DNA of 64,000 nt from Tubiluchus corallicola (taxonomy: Eukaryota; Priapulida; Priapulimorpha; Priapulimorphida; Tubiluchidae). The position numbers and the translations under genes are program-made. Under the pieces are notes generated by a model, which was not told the origin of the DNA, ran no database searches, and saw only the letters and a list, made by a program, of their open reading frames with translations. This document shows positions 15,101 through 26,759 of this stretch, in pieces. Numbering within the stretch: the stretch's first letter is position 1; each line of letters starts with the position of its first letter. The stretch covers positions 124,001 to 188,000 of the forward strand of contig JAQGDQ010000116.1 in NCBI GenBank assembly GCA_030141605.1. The letters run 5' to 3'.

Positions 15101-15773
15101 AAAAAAGTTGAGATTGAATAAAGAAATCAGGAAACAAAATAAATTCGGGTTATTTTTTAGTCTACTTCAGATTTATCTTCAAGGAATTACAATAACTCAA
15201 GGGCGTACTTCTTTGATAATCCACGACGCTACGACAGTGAGGAAAGTTTAGCATATCACTGTGGGTCAGCAAGGTAAGGTGGCACTTGTTCTTGGATTCT
15301 TTTTTGAAAAAAATAAAGTTTGCATATTTTGCCAAGAATTTTAATTTTGAACAGACTTTCTTAAACTAATTATTTAGCAAATTGAATTTTTATTACGAGT
15401 ATGCCAAGTGTAAAGCATTTTGGCTGGTTTCAACATTGTATTATTTTTTTATCATTATATTCTTGGTGAAAGCTGTATGTAACAAATATTTTTTATACCC
15501 TACTGATTATTGGTTTTTAGTCATTCTCGCCCAAGTTGGTATGGTGAAGCAAACACACCAGTACAATCTCCAGGCTACTCAGTTAACAGTCCGTTGGCAA
15601 GGCAGATGTCAGGTGTTACCTATGGAAGTATAGCTCAGGGATGGTGGCAAACCAGTACTGGTACACCACCATGCAGTAGTGCTCCATGCTGCCAGGCTGC
15701 AGCACAGAAGCCATTCTTTAACTCATATCAGAGTCAACAGAGTGAAGGAATTCATGATCTAGTTTCACCTTAG
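12102..15773 (+). CDS. GPR137: GPR137 family integral membrane protein
   Basis: Seven coding exons join in frame with AG/GT borders: 12102-12467, 12730-12773, 13085-13322, 13997-14143, 14334-14462, 15161-15273 and 15521-15773. They give 429 aa, close to human GPR137 (417). Family landmarks are HKRLSYQ after TM1, [36 protein letters not shown] and the cytosolic motif [21 protein letters not shown]137 proteins sit in the lysosomal membrane and promote Rag GTPase-dependent mTORC1 signalling; they are GPCR-like by topology only. The first ATG in frame (12102) matches the usual short N-terminus. The exon 5 donor is the GTGCGT after Met (14463); the nearer GTAGAA at 14455 would break the frame. The C-terminal tail is Ser/Pro/Gln-rich and Cys-bearing. 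Confidence 0.95.
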
Positions 15774-16097
15774 ATAATGAACATCAAAGACAATACACAG
15801 CACCTTTTATTGCATCTTTTTCCCTGCGTGCAGACCTTCCTGGCTTTGAGGAATTGGCCCTTCCCCAATGTGCTTTCAACTTGACCAGTTGGTATATGGT
15901 ATTGTCTTACTTGTCATTTGAAATTCCATTTCTGGATATATCAGATATTTACCTTTTTACTAATGCAATAATTGATTTCTCTTAATTTACCAAATAACTG
16001 AAAACGTGACTTATATTATTACAATATATTTTTTTAATTTATTATTTCAAACTTTTATTTAATTTATAGTTAAGTTTGGAAGTTGTGGTAGACGTAT

Positions 16098-16103
16098 AAT
16101 AAA
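16098..16103 (+). terminator. Candidate poly(A) signal for GPR137
   Basis: AATAAA lies 325 bp after the GPR137 stop. It falls at the left edge of a dispersed repeat, so the signal may have been supplied by that insertion. Confidence 0.35.
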
Positions 16104-16271
16104 TTTGATGATGACAAATTGCACAACATGCGAGTAATTCAAACACTGTTTTTTTTATTAGAACTGCCCTCGTCAATTTTGCCAAGTCATTTAGTACACG
16201 TGTCATCGATTGTGTCAAATCATCATACTTAAAGAAAAACCAAATCCTAAACTGTAGGCCAAAGCAATATA

Positions 16272-16698
16272 CACTCATGTCTCGGTTTGCCGGACAGACT
16301 GCCAGACAAAGACGTTCTGAATTTGCCGATTGTCTGTATTTACCGATACTAAGCTAATATAGTAGTGTCGTGTATTATACTCATGGTAATGTAGAATCAA
16401 TTGCCTAATTGTCTCAAAAACATGTAGTATGGGCTGCTCCTATGCAAAAGTATATAAAAACTGTTAGCAATTGACTCAAATAACTCTACATAATTGACTC
16501 TATATTTTTATATATAGAGATATACACGTGGTTACACTGATGTAATGATGTAAACAAAGTGATGGCCTGCCAACTAGCAGTCAGCTCGGGGAAACAATGG
16601 ACTGTGTCCCTAGGATATGGGACTTTTTAACGGTCCAAATTTTGTCCAATTCTTCTGACATTCGTAAAAGTGAGGTCCGGCAAACCGAGATATGAGTG
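16272..16698. mobile_element. TA-flanked MITE 1 (427 bp)
   Basis: Terminal inverted repeats of about 24 bp start CACTCATGTCTCGGTTTGCC on the left and CACTCATATCTCGGTTTGCC on the right. TA dinucleotides at 16270-16271 and 16699-16700 form the target duplication, as for pogo/Tc1-mariner relatives. The paralogous repeat near 39.26 kb has a single TA at the matching point. Confidence 0.88.
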
Positions 16699-16762
16699 TA
16701 TTCTTTAAAATATTGAAAGAGAACATACTATTTTTTCAAGAGTGACTTATGTGAATGAATTA

Positions 16763-17217
16763 CCGTATTTTCCCGTGTATAAGAGACCCTTGTGTATAAG
16801 AGACCCCTTCAATTTTTAGGCAAAAATTCTGGAAAAAAGTTTTTTCAGACGGACATTTTTAGAGGGTAGAGTACAACTTTTTTCAACTCAGTGCGGTACT
16901 GAAAACAAAATAAAACCAGTTAATGTGTTGTAGAAAAAGAGTACTGGTATATATTAAAGTGCGTACCTGCAAACCTGTAACAGGAAAAGAGAAAACGAGG
17001 AGATAATGCCTGTGTCACGATGCTTGTATTGCTTACAACCGCTTCATAGTCGAACGCGACATGCAAAACAGTTGTAGAGCACTTATTTCTTTAAAATCAT
17101 TAGTGTCACAATTTATGCATCTTGTTGAAAAGACTTACTCCCATGTATAAGAGACCCCCTATTTTTAAAGTGAAAATTCTGAGCAAAAAAGGGTCTCTTA
17201 TACACGGGAAAATACGG
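16763..17217. mobile_element. TA-flanked MITE 2 (455 bp)
   Basis: The terminal inverted repeats begin CCGTATTTTCCCGTGTATAA on both sides. A second, internal copy of the GTATAAGAGACCCC block lies near each end. TA at 16761-16762 and 17218-17219 is the target duplication. The paralogous repeat near 39.19 kb carries the empty site. No transposase is present. Confidence 0.9.
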
Positions 17218-17740
17218 TATTACCACAGAAATATAATTTCGCATTTGTGCGCCTAGTTCTTCGCTATTGTATGCTCTTCGCCATTTGTTATTTAGATGAG
17301 CACTGCGCCTACATTTCTGAAGTGCTTTGCACAAAAAATAAATACTGTACCTCTCAGTTCAGATGTGTTCAGTTGTAACATACTGCACACTTTTAAGAGC
17401 TCATGCATGAGCACAGCGATAAACTTGAAATTTGAATTTTAAACTTAAAATTTGTCGAGTTTTTGTACATCACACGGAATGTTGTACAGTAGCATTGTAC
17501 TTCAATTTTCGTTTTCACAAACATGTTCGACATACTCATGGAATGTTTTTGCTGTTGAAAATTATGTTTGTTTGTGATATCATCATTAGCTGGACTCATC
17601 TGCCGTCAATTAAGTTTTTAACCTACCATTTAATTATAAGAATTGCTTTGGCATTATTTTATTAGTTAAATGTACACATTTTACCGCACTTCAAAAAATA
17701 CGAAAAATTGTCCAGTTTTGCTTTAAATGCAACATGTCAT

Positions 17741-19244
17741 TTATGCAAGTGCCGTATGCCGAGTTAAAAGATGCTGCCCAGTGTCAATTCTGAAATGCCA
17801 TGAAAAATTAATGACCTGTGTTTAAGGTTACATTAAATAATTAACTAATTTACATTGACTAACTGCCAGCTATTTATTTATAATACACTTGATATAAGAA
17901 TATAATATAATGAAGTTTAATTAGCACATTCCTAACGACTGGATTATTTATCCAAGAATGTTTAGTATAGCAACTCTGCAGGTCAGATATCGAGTACTAG
18001 AGTGCCCATGTGTTTGAAGTATTATTTTATATTGTATTTGAACTCTTGCTTGGAAAATAGTTTCACACAAACTTGAGCAGACTAAATGCAAAAATTATGT
18101 TATTTATATTGAAAACTGTTTAACTTTAACTATACAAATCGAACATTTTTATTAGTAATATTAATATTGAAATATGTTAATGCATGTTTATATATTTAGT
18201 GCATGACATTCATTTGTAGATAGTAAACCTTTAGATGCACACTTCCTCCTTAATAACCATAATTGACAATTTGATATTAATATTAGCAATCAGTAATGTA
18301 AGTTTGACCCGTACATACATTCAATTGAATATTAACAACCCAAGTTTGACGTTTGTGAGCTGCACTTCATCTTGGCAACAGTTGGCTTTATAATTAGACA
18401 TTTTTATATATTTGGACAGACATTTTATTAATTTATCTGCAAACATAATAGTGCATAAAACCAATATTTATCATTATATATAAGTTTACTAAAAGTGCAT
18501 AAAAACAATATGTATTATTATGAGTTTTTAAAACTTGTTTCTATAATTCCTCAATACTAATCACCACTTTTATGTACAATTTGCAGTAATGTTATTAATA
18601 TTTCAATGTAACAATATTCCATGTAATTTTTTTATGATACATGCTTGCATTAATGTTATTAATATTCCTATGTAACAATATTCCATGTAATTTGTTTTAT
18701 GATATACGTTAATCATTTTCATGTATCTATATATTACATTGTAATAATAAGCATTTTAAATTAAATAAGCTGTTCTTAATAGACAAACTGTTTGTACCCA
18801 TGATTCAAAAAAGCTTAACTTTTTTCATGAAATGTTAAGAAAGTCAATACCTCAATACATGTACTCAGTGTATTTCATGCAGTAGCAGCAAATGTTTAAG
18901 TTTAATAATAAAAATACTAATACATAGAAAGATGGATGCTGGGTGAAAAGCAGCGACGTCATATGCTATTGCTTTATGATGTTGGGGCTGTTCGACTATA
19001 AAAAATATCATATTTGAAAATTCAGTATATTGCAATATCAAATCCCTTTTAAACTCAAAGACGTTCATACATTAAGCAATGCATCAGAAGTGTTTTTTAA
19101 AGAATTAAAATTACACTTTACAGTAAGCCATAGAGGAGCTTAATATTAGACACAATACAATGAATACAAATTACATCATTTAGTATGTAAACTAAACGAA
19201 AATTAAAATTCCAACAAAAACATCTCCATTACTAACAAAAGAAT
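17741..19244. other. AT-rich intergenic region downstream of ALG8
   Basis: No gene was recognised. It contains the 64-bp direct duplication listed separately. Short repeated AATATTTATCATTATATA-like motifs lie at 18465-18520. Confidence 0.5.
18588..18708. repeat. Tandem duplication, two 64-bp units
   Basis: Two adjacent units starting at 18588 and 18652 share AATGTTATTAATATT and AACAATATTCCATGTAATT, with a few substitutions. Confidence 0.85.
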
Positions 19245-20846
19245 TTATGATGTCTTTTTACTCATCACAACAGACCTTGATTTAAAAGACTGATGATAAA
19301 ACATTAGCCAAGAGTATAACACTCCTATAGAGCAGTAACATGAAATCAACATCAGAGGCAAAAATGGTAACGTTTCATGCAAGGCAAGAAGCTTGTGTAC
19401 AAAGACACAATAGGATTCTATTACTACAATGCCACTAAGATAAAGGCACTCTAATGGACTCAAAATTTCTCGAAACACATTTTCCTTTCCATAAAACTTT
19501 TTTAGGAAGGTGAACATGACCACAGTATACAGTAATAATAAGCACGTTTTAGGAAGCCACTCTGGTAGTGTGAGCACGAGAGGAAACAAAGAATAATGGC
19601 CAGTTATTGATAAAATGCTAGAAATCCGAGCCCCATGTATGTTCTCAACAACTATTAAGGTCAGAGGAATTATAATAAGCAAGATCGCCTTTTCGTGGAC
19701 ATGCCACCCAAATAAGAATGAGCCAAATGCACAAAGAATTATGCACCGCACAAAGCAGTTCTTGTCCTTTGGCTTAAGCCAAAGATCGATCAATGGTGGT
19801 ACTATGGACATGGCAGTCATAACAAGAGTTACGAAAGGAGTAATCCGTGGAAGAACGGTGTGGTCATACTCTTGTACGAGCCCACTTGTCATAGAACCAG
19901 GTGAGACATTAGTTATATAACCTGATTTTGCTCCTATAAAGGTCAGAAGTTTGTCAGCAAGATTGTACACAGCCCAAAAGTTTGGAGCCCAGTATGCATG
20001 GCACAGTCCTCTCTTAAATGGAAACAGTCTAGACAAAACTTGACGGAGTTCTCCCATCAATATGAAAGGTCCAAATGATGCACCAAAAACACCAATCACT
20101 GTAGCTGAAAGAGTCATCAAGCGGAAAAAGGAAAAAGATTTCCATACAACACGTCCACATGGAGTAAACCGTTGAAAGCAGTAATACTTGAGCAGATAAA
20201 CAAAATAAGCTGGAGCAATATAAATGTAAATATGCTTAAAATTCAGCAACAAACTAAACCAAAAAGCACTAAGTAAATAATTACCACGTATTATGCAAGT
20301 AATACTTAATAACATCATTCCAAACAAAAACCCATTATACTGAAAGTGAATATGATCAACAATAAGCAAGCCAAAATTACCAACCAACAAAATAGAAAGA
20401 ATAGATTTTTTATTGTTGGCAGTATCTGGGTTATTATGTGCATCTTTACCTAATGTAAATGTTTTGCAGTATTCCTTCACCGCAATGATGTATACTAAAT
20501 CCAATATTATCACGGAAGCTCTTTGAAAATACACTGTGGCTGGGCTGTCATAGTTCAAATTGTTAATGTTCACCATTTGCGGATCTATGTGAATGGCCAC
20601 TCGTGACAATGCAAACTCAAGCCATGCAAAAAAGGGTGGATAATCAAGAGTCCATTGAGATTTGTCCTCTCTGTACCACCTACTCAAAGGCAGGTTGTAA
20701 GTAATGGCCATCCAATTCCGATGCACTTCAAAGTCCGTTGATCTGTAACACGTCATTAGCAGCAGTTTGATGCAAGTCACTACTGCAGCTGTCAGCCATA
20801 TGGATATATCTAAATTCACTATTGTTTTTCCTTTAGCTTGCATCAT
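19245..20846 (-). CDS. ALG8: ALG8, dolichyl-P-Glc-dependent alpha-1,3-glucosyltransferase
   Basis: A single-exon frame of 533 aa, matching the family length (human 526). The enzyme works at the ER lumen and adds the second glucose to the lipid-linked N-glycan precursor, following ALG6. It has the ALG6/ALG8 signature: an early luminal loop with STDFEVHRNW (Asp38, in the position of the family's proposed catalytic acidic residue), WTLDYPPFFAWLEFALSR at residues 65-82, many membrane segments, and the late GWHVHEKAILL motif. The C-terminus SKKTS ends in KKTS, a KKXX-type ER-retrieval signal. Two adjacent Met codons open the frame and the first was taken. It has no intron, unlike most neighbours, so a retrocopy that replaced the parent is possible; the intact frame argues it is functional. 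Confidence 0.96.
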   Translation of the reverse strand: MMQAKGKTIVNLDISIWLTAAVVTCIKLLLMTCYRSTDFEVHRNWMAITYNLPLSRWYREDKSQWTLDYPPFFAWLEFALSRVAIHIDPQMVNINNLNYDSPATVYFQRASVIILDLVYIIAVKEYCKTFTLGKDAHNNPDTANNKKSILSILLVGNFGLLIVDHIHFQYNGFLFGMMLLSITCIIRGNYLLSAFWFSLLLNFKHIYIYIAPAYFVYLLKYYCFQRFTPCGRVVWKSFSFFRLMTLSATVIGVFGASFGPFILMGELRQVLSRLFPFKRGLCHAYWAPNFWAVYNLADKLLTFIGAKSGYITNVSPGSMTSGLVQEYDHTVLPRITPFVTLVMTAMSIVPPLIDLWLKPKDKNCFVRCIILCAFGSFLFGWHVHEKAILLIIIPLTLIVVENIHGARISSILSITGHYSLFPLVLTLPEWLPKTCLLLLYTVVMFTFLKKFYGKENVFREILSPLECLYLSGIVVIESYCVFVHKLLALHETLPFLPLMLISCYCSIGVLYSWLMFYHQSFKSRSVVMSKKTS

Positions 20847-21350
20847 TAGTTCGTAAGTACCTACAGCTTGATATCAATTGCTGAAAAAATTAAAAAAAAA
20901 ACAGTAGTGTCAGGCTGGTAACGAATATAAGAATATTACATACGATAAAAATCTGAATGCCTAAGACTAAAACCCTGGATTTTCCTGCAATATTACTGAG
21001 ATAAAGTCAAACTATTAATGACACATCATAAATTAAACTAGAAACAAGTACAAGTTTTACGACAAACAGAAATGCTACTAATAAAATAAACAAAAATATC
21101 TTACTACACAACAATCTCCAATCTTTTATGCAATACAGACATCTATCAGCAGTGCCTACGTTTATCATTATAGTGAGATTTCCCACTTCAATAACCATTG
21201 ATTACAACCTGTATTAAATGGCTACAGTGCAATGAAAGTCAAATAACTATCCGCAGTTTTGAGAATTTTGCATTGGCTTACACTTAATGAGGCTTAGATA
21301 AAGATGATCTGATGCTGATAGATTAACTTCACGTGCTGAGCTAGTATTAA
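20847..21350. other. ALG8-HROB intergenic region
   Basis: About 500 bp separate the ALG8 start from the HROB stop on the same strand. It should hold the ALG8 promoter; no specific element could be assigned. Confidence 0.4.
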
Positions 21351-22924
21351 TCAGAATTGTTGTTTGAACATGATAGTGCCATATTTAGGACCGTCTACAG
21401 TTAAAGAATTTCTGCATATTTTAATATCACAAAGTTTCACATCTGATACATGCTGAACATCAATGCCATTATTTCCTGTTGAGGTAAAGATGCTTAATAA
21501 ATTTGTGGCTGTCACATTCAGGTAGCAAGTGCATGGATTTGGTCGAAAAACTCCTACATTATATAGGAAAAGACCAGAATGAATGTTAAGGTGATGATCA
21601 TCAATGGCTTTCTTATTGATAGTTGCCTGTATTTCTCCTGTTTGATCATGCAAAGAACCATGGCTTCATTTCTTTTGCAGCTGATAGCTTTATAAGAACA
21701 CACAAGAATGGGACTTTGTCTTTGGGTAGTTGCTGTAATGCAGACATTTTCCTTAGCCATGATATTGTATAGTATTTTATTTCTTGTAATTGCTCAGCTG
21801 CTAAATGACACTGCATGCTATACCAAGGTTCAGTGGTCCAACACTGAGGTAGTGAGTTGATATCCCTGTTACAATCAGACAATACGCTTTCTTTGTGTGC
21901 AAGTTTGTCACAAGAAGGGCCTCTAGAAGGAATTCCTGCAGGCTCTGGAAATCTCCTTACATAATCCCTTTCACTACCAGTAATTCTATTGTGAACTAAA
22001 CTCATTTTATTATCAGATTTACTTGCTATGCTGCTTGCATGTGTATAGCATATATTGCCTATTGGCATGTTCTCAGTTAAATACTTTGTCTTATCTGTGT
22101 TCAATAATGAAAGTTCATTAGTAGGTGTTCTTGCTATAGTATGACTAGTACATGGAATACTGACTCTTGGTGGGCTCAAATTTGTTAGGCGATTTATTAC
22201 ATTTGAATTCGACTGAGCAGATTCTTCTGCGGGTCTACTTATTATAGCACTGTTAGTATGTGCTTGCCCTGGAGTGAATGAGATGATTGATATGTTACTG
22301 TTTGTTGGGCCAGTTGATTGCAAATGACAGGTATCTGGATATCTGCTGACTTTGTATCTCTCAGTCTTTGCTGTTTTACTATCAATGCCACTGTAACGTG
22401 AAACCATGTTCTGACTGGTTGCTTTTTCTCACTTTATGAATTGTGTCTCGCATGCCTGAATATGAAGCACCTGCTTTTAAGCATTTAGATTTTCTTTCAG
22501 AACTTGCACTATTTTCTAGTAAAAAACATTCAGTTGTAACAGATTTCAAAATTTCTTTTTGTGGTGCCACACTTTCATGATTATGCAACGACCTGTTGGC
22601 CAAATTACCACTGTGAGTGGCGTTGTATTGCTGGCAATCGGAAATATTCATTTTGAATCCACTAATATATGCATTCTTTTCATAGGTATTCATCTCAGAC
22701 ATGCTATTTACATGATCGTCATCAAGCTGTGAAATATATCCTTGTGGAATGCAGTTCAAAGTTTCTTTGGTAGATGCACAGTTATGATCATAGCAATTAC
22801 CAGATTGCTCAATGTTGATGAAACCGCAACCAATCTTTCTAAAATCATTAGAGTAAGAGCCATCACTATTTAGTCCTGCCATAGCAAATTCAAATAATGG
22901 ATTGTCATAAAACTCCTCCTCCAT
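21351..22924 (-). CDS. HROB: HROB (MCM8IP/C17orf53) homolog, frame broken three times
   Basis: HROB recruits the MCM8-MCM9 helicase during homologous recombination and interstrand cross-link repair. The C-terminal third shows the family: WYSMQ, the helical ISWLRKMSALQQLPKDKVPF, the OB-fold strand HDQTGEIQATI, then VGVFRPN and YLNVTATNLLSIFT. An upstream RRFPEPAGIPSRGP matches the conserved RRFPGPAGILP motif. The start at 22924 (GCACCATGG) follows a likely 5'-UTR acceptor at about 22937. The reading frame shifts near 22440 (one extra base, by an A5 run), near 21690 (one base missing, at AAA) and near 21655 (one base missing, at TTT). No introns fit these breaks. Sequencing indels or recent pseudogenisation are both possible. 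Confidence 0.85.
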
Positions 22925-23234
22925 GGTGCAAATGAATCTGAAAAAACCAAAAGGCCTGTCTAAACTATACATCTTTATCTGTTTAAACAGTTTAAGCTTT
23001 GAAACAGCACCTAAATGAAATAGCTGTATTACTACTTCTTAATCATTAATGAATAATGTTCGGTTACATGAAAAATAGTGTAATTTAGCTTTTTGGGAAT
23101 AGACACAAATGTTTGGCGGTTAACAAATTTGACACAAATACAAGACAGTAAATGAGTAGTTTAGCTAATGAAATAATAAAAATTTATACCTTTATATCAA
23201 TGCCTTAATTTTATTAACAACACACCTATTTATT

Positions 23235-23847
23235 TCAACGTTTGCTTGAAATTGATCTAGCAGCTGTTGTTTCTGACTTTTTCAACATTTCCAGCTGTCT
23301 CTTTCCTCTGCGAAAGAGGTACTCTACATGCATAACATCTTTTTTTGACACCTCCACAGAATTTTTCCTGCAAGATATAACAAAATGATAGTACATTTTG
23401 TACATCTTGAGCATTTTAAAACTTTAAAGAGAACTACAGCTAATTATACAGTCAAGCATTCAGCAACCGAATTGTACCAGTGAATCAGTGCAATAGTATT
23501 TGACTTAACCACTAGCACCTTTTTGGTGCAGTAAAAATCAAATAGCGAAATAAATATCACACATTCTTCTCATTGTAATCGTTCGTTTCATAAAAGCTGA
23601 GCAGTACACACTTTTGACTACTTTTCACATCTAATTTACACGACACCTAAAATTTAAATGTAAATTCGGGCAACCGAGACTCAATGTATCATATGCTCAT
23701 CATCCAGACAACTGAGACCTCTCTAGAATAAGCTACTCACTTAAATTGCTGCCTAATCAAATCCTTTGCACCAGGCTTTCCTTCAGCTGCTCTAAGGAAG
23801 CTTTTATATAAACCAAGAATCTGCACTTGTAAACCACTGTGCCTCAT
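23235..23847 (-). CDS. SDHAF1: Succinate dehydrogenase assembly factor 1
   Basis: Two exons, 23847-23741 and 23367-23235, join through a split Lys codon to give 79 aa. SDHAF1 is a mitochondrial matrix LYR protein that helps insert Fe-S clusters into SDHB during complex II assembly. The N-terminus MRHSGLQVQILGLYKSFLRA carries the LYR-type motif as LYK, with the following F. The second exon has the family signature HVEYLFRRGKRQLEML (human RIEYLYRRGRRQLQLL). It lacks the long variable C-tail of vertebrate proteins. A stop-proximal AATAAA lies at 23234-23229 on the minus strand. It is the head gene of a co-oriented trio with HROB and ALG8. It is too short and split to stand out as one open frame, but the motif match is strong. 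Confidence 0.93.
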
Positions 23848-26759
23848 CACCAAACCATAATACAGATTATACTGTTAAGTATTTCTGCAAAAAATAAACC
23901 TTAAAATCTAAATAAAATAAAAAGGAAGTTATCAAAGCAAAGTTAAATACTGTATAGTTTATTATTGGTGCTGTTTGCTGTAGATAAGTGAATTTCCACT
24001 GCGTTAAAGTCTACAGACATTCTTATCAGTTATACATGAAATTAATAATTGATTGGCTAGGTAGTATTACCTGCATTTTGCATAGATATTTGGAAATGCA
24101 TTCTGATTAGTCTTTGAAGTAATAATCTTTAACTTGTTTAGTATAAAAGACACACTCATACAGTTATGTCTTGGGGTTAATCTGAGATATAGCTCAAAGC
24201 ACGAATGCAGCATGTACAGTTGAATCTAAAAACTGCTTTTATAAATTTACAAAGTTTTCTTCACCCACTTATGAGTAAGCTTATATTTTAAACTTCCGAA
24301 ATACAAAAGTTAATGTAAAAACGGGAAGTGTGAAAAAGTTGGAACACAACCTGAATTGAACCAGGTGCCATAACCACAAGACTACCACATTTCTCATCGA
24401 TCATGACAGTCCAAAGTTCATCTCTTTTTAGTCAAAAATTATATAGGTAATTTAGTTGGTAAGAATCTCTCTTGTGGTAGTGATGATCAGCAATATAACA
24501 TTATGGAATGAACTGTAGACTGTTATGGTCAGTGCATTTGGTTACAATGTCAAACTAATTGTGAGTTTGTGCTACCATGACTACTGTGAAAATTTATTTG
24601 GTTAATTCACAAATCTCCTTTGCAATAATGAGTTAACTTCAGCGAATTGAAGGGATTAATTTAATAACAATTTTAAATTCTTTCAATTAAATGACCAAGC
24701 ACGCGGGTTTATCGAAGTAATGTGTGCATAAATAATAATTGGGGCCACCTTGGAAATAAGTACTGAGTTACTTAAGGTGTTATCTCTGGACAATGTCCTA
24801 AGGAAAATGATTATTATTATTATCGTCGTCTGTAAAATCAGGCATCCAGGGACAGAATTCTGTTTTACACCTTTTTGTAATGGACCAAGCACTTCTGTCT
24901 TTAAGGATTAGTGCTGAAGTGTTTAAATCTTCCTGTCATCATCATCACATATCATCATGTATCCACAAATGTCTATTGTAAACATTGGATAGGCAGAAAC
25001 TGTAAAATAAAAGAAATCTGCCCTCAAGACAGGTAAAAACAGCAGTAATCTAGTAAAAAAGTAGACACTGCCGTGGGTGCTAGTGACACCTAGTTAACGT
25101 TTGTGAAATCTTGTTAGTTTCAACCTTGTTTAACTTTGTCATTCGTTACAGCCAATCAGATGTCAGAAGCCAAATTTAGGTACAGTCACATGACTTTCAT
25201 GACCTGCTTTTCCTGGTCATACTTACACGTATGCGATTCGCTTTTTCTTACTGCTGTAGTTCTGGTGAACTCACTAAATACTGTTTGTTATCCAGGATTC
25301 CATTTAATCGCCAAATTATAAGTTCTGTTAATTAATTTAGACTAAATTATTTTTATTTTGTTAATTAATGCAATAATCTGCTATGTGTGCTATAGATCAG
25401 AAATCAATTAGAAACACGTCATATTTTTATGTAGCTGCTGTAATTTTCACCTGTTAATCTGTTAATAATTTTTCTATTGTTTGCATCTCTTTGTCGTTGA
25501 ATCACATCTTTACACTGAATAAATTAATTTCAGGTTTATTGCACCAAGTAATGCCGGAGTTAGATTTTTCTTTTAGATATTCTACTTGGGTGCATCCACA
25601 CTGCTATGCCAGTGACTTGTCAGCACCACTTCCAAGCTGTTCATCATGTGTGTGCTTGTACATTCTAAAACACAACTTGCTCCACCTCTGGATGCTAGGC
25701 ACTCCTATCTATCACCATCGCCCATGTTGCACCATCCTCAAATCTAGTTGTACTTGTTGATTTTTTGCAGTATACATCAATAACTGGTCTCCAATTGTTT
25801 TTTTTGCAATTTCAAGCGCTTTATCAGTTTACGTAACACTATATATATATATATGAAGAGGAGATTCCTAGGTAGTCTTACTTTAGTACATGGCCAAAGC
25901 AATGCAGCCAGTTTTCCTATTGCATAATGAGATTTCTTACTGTTAATGATTTGTAATTCAGCGCCAAGCAATGTGCAATTCTACTGTCACTTATGTTTTT
26001 GAATGTGTCATTGAGCAGATGTAAAATTTGCCAATGTAGGCTGTAACTGAAGTATTTGTGCAAAAACTTGAACTGAAATTGTTTTCTTTACTTAATGGTG
26101 CTTCTTCACCACATCATGCAGACTATCGTGATATTCTATCAAGCAATTTAATACCTAATAATTTTCTATAGAGATGTCTTTGAAAAGTGTCAATTTCCTT
26201 CAGTTGTTTAACTTTTATAGCTCAGTATTGCATAAAAAACATGTTTGCGGAAAACCTTAGCTAAACAATATAGGAATTCTTCTATTAAAGGGACGCGCAT
26301 AGATAATAATTTTTACCAACGTAATTTCACACTGCATCGTTTGCACATCCATTGTAAAAGGAACGGGGGTAATTTGCCTTGTAATTAATTTTACCCATGC
26401 TTTTGCTTTATTAACTCCGGTATGTAGCATTTATCTCAGATTTATATGAAAAATGCCTTTTTATTTCGTAAGTGGAGAAAGCGATTAGGGAAAGGAAACA
26501 ATTCGTATCATAGTCTATGACTTGGGATTCGACGTTGAACCACAAGAGAGTGCTCGCGAAAATATGCTATAATTATAATATGTCATCGAAAATTGAGAAG
26601 AATTGTTTTAATAGTGGGTTTTTTAATAAAGTTATGTTCAAAACGTTGTTAATGCACATTCTTCTTACACAGCAGATCTGTTTGATTTACCCCCGGTTTT
26701 TATTTATTCTTCGACCTTTTTGTTTTTTTATTAACGGAGCCTGGGCACAGGGCTAGGTT
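23848..26759. other. Intergenic region, no confident gene
   Basis: Upstream of SDHAF1 only AT-rich DNA is seen. A tRNA-derived fragment is at 24340-24400. A plus-strand frame at 25491-25760 (89 codons) has higher GC than its surroundings but matches no family I know. A short TA run lies at 25838-25851. Confidence 0.4.
24340..24400 (-). repeat. tRNA-derived SINE fragment
   Basis: Read on the minus strand, it has an A-box-like TGGTAGTCTTGTGG and, 12 bases on, a B-box GGTTCAATTCA. This is the spacing of a pol III internal promoter. It does not fold as a complete tRNA, so a SINE head is more likely than a gene. Confidence 0.5.

Larger units (their letters stand above)
16085..17740 (+). repeat. 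Dispersed repeat R1, copy 1 (interrupted by two MITEs)
   Basis: After removing the two MITEs at 16272-16698 and 16763-17217 with one TA each, about 770 bp remain. This aligns end to end with the inverted copy at 38645-39420. Shared landmarks are CTCAGTTCAGATGTGTT, the CACAAA...GTTCGACAT region and the TTTTTGCTGTTGAAAATTAT region. No coding capacity is convincing. Boundaries are approximate. Confidence 0.75.
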
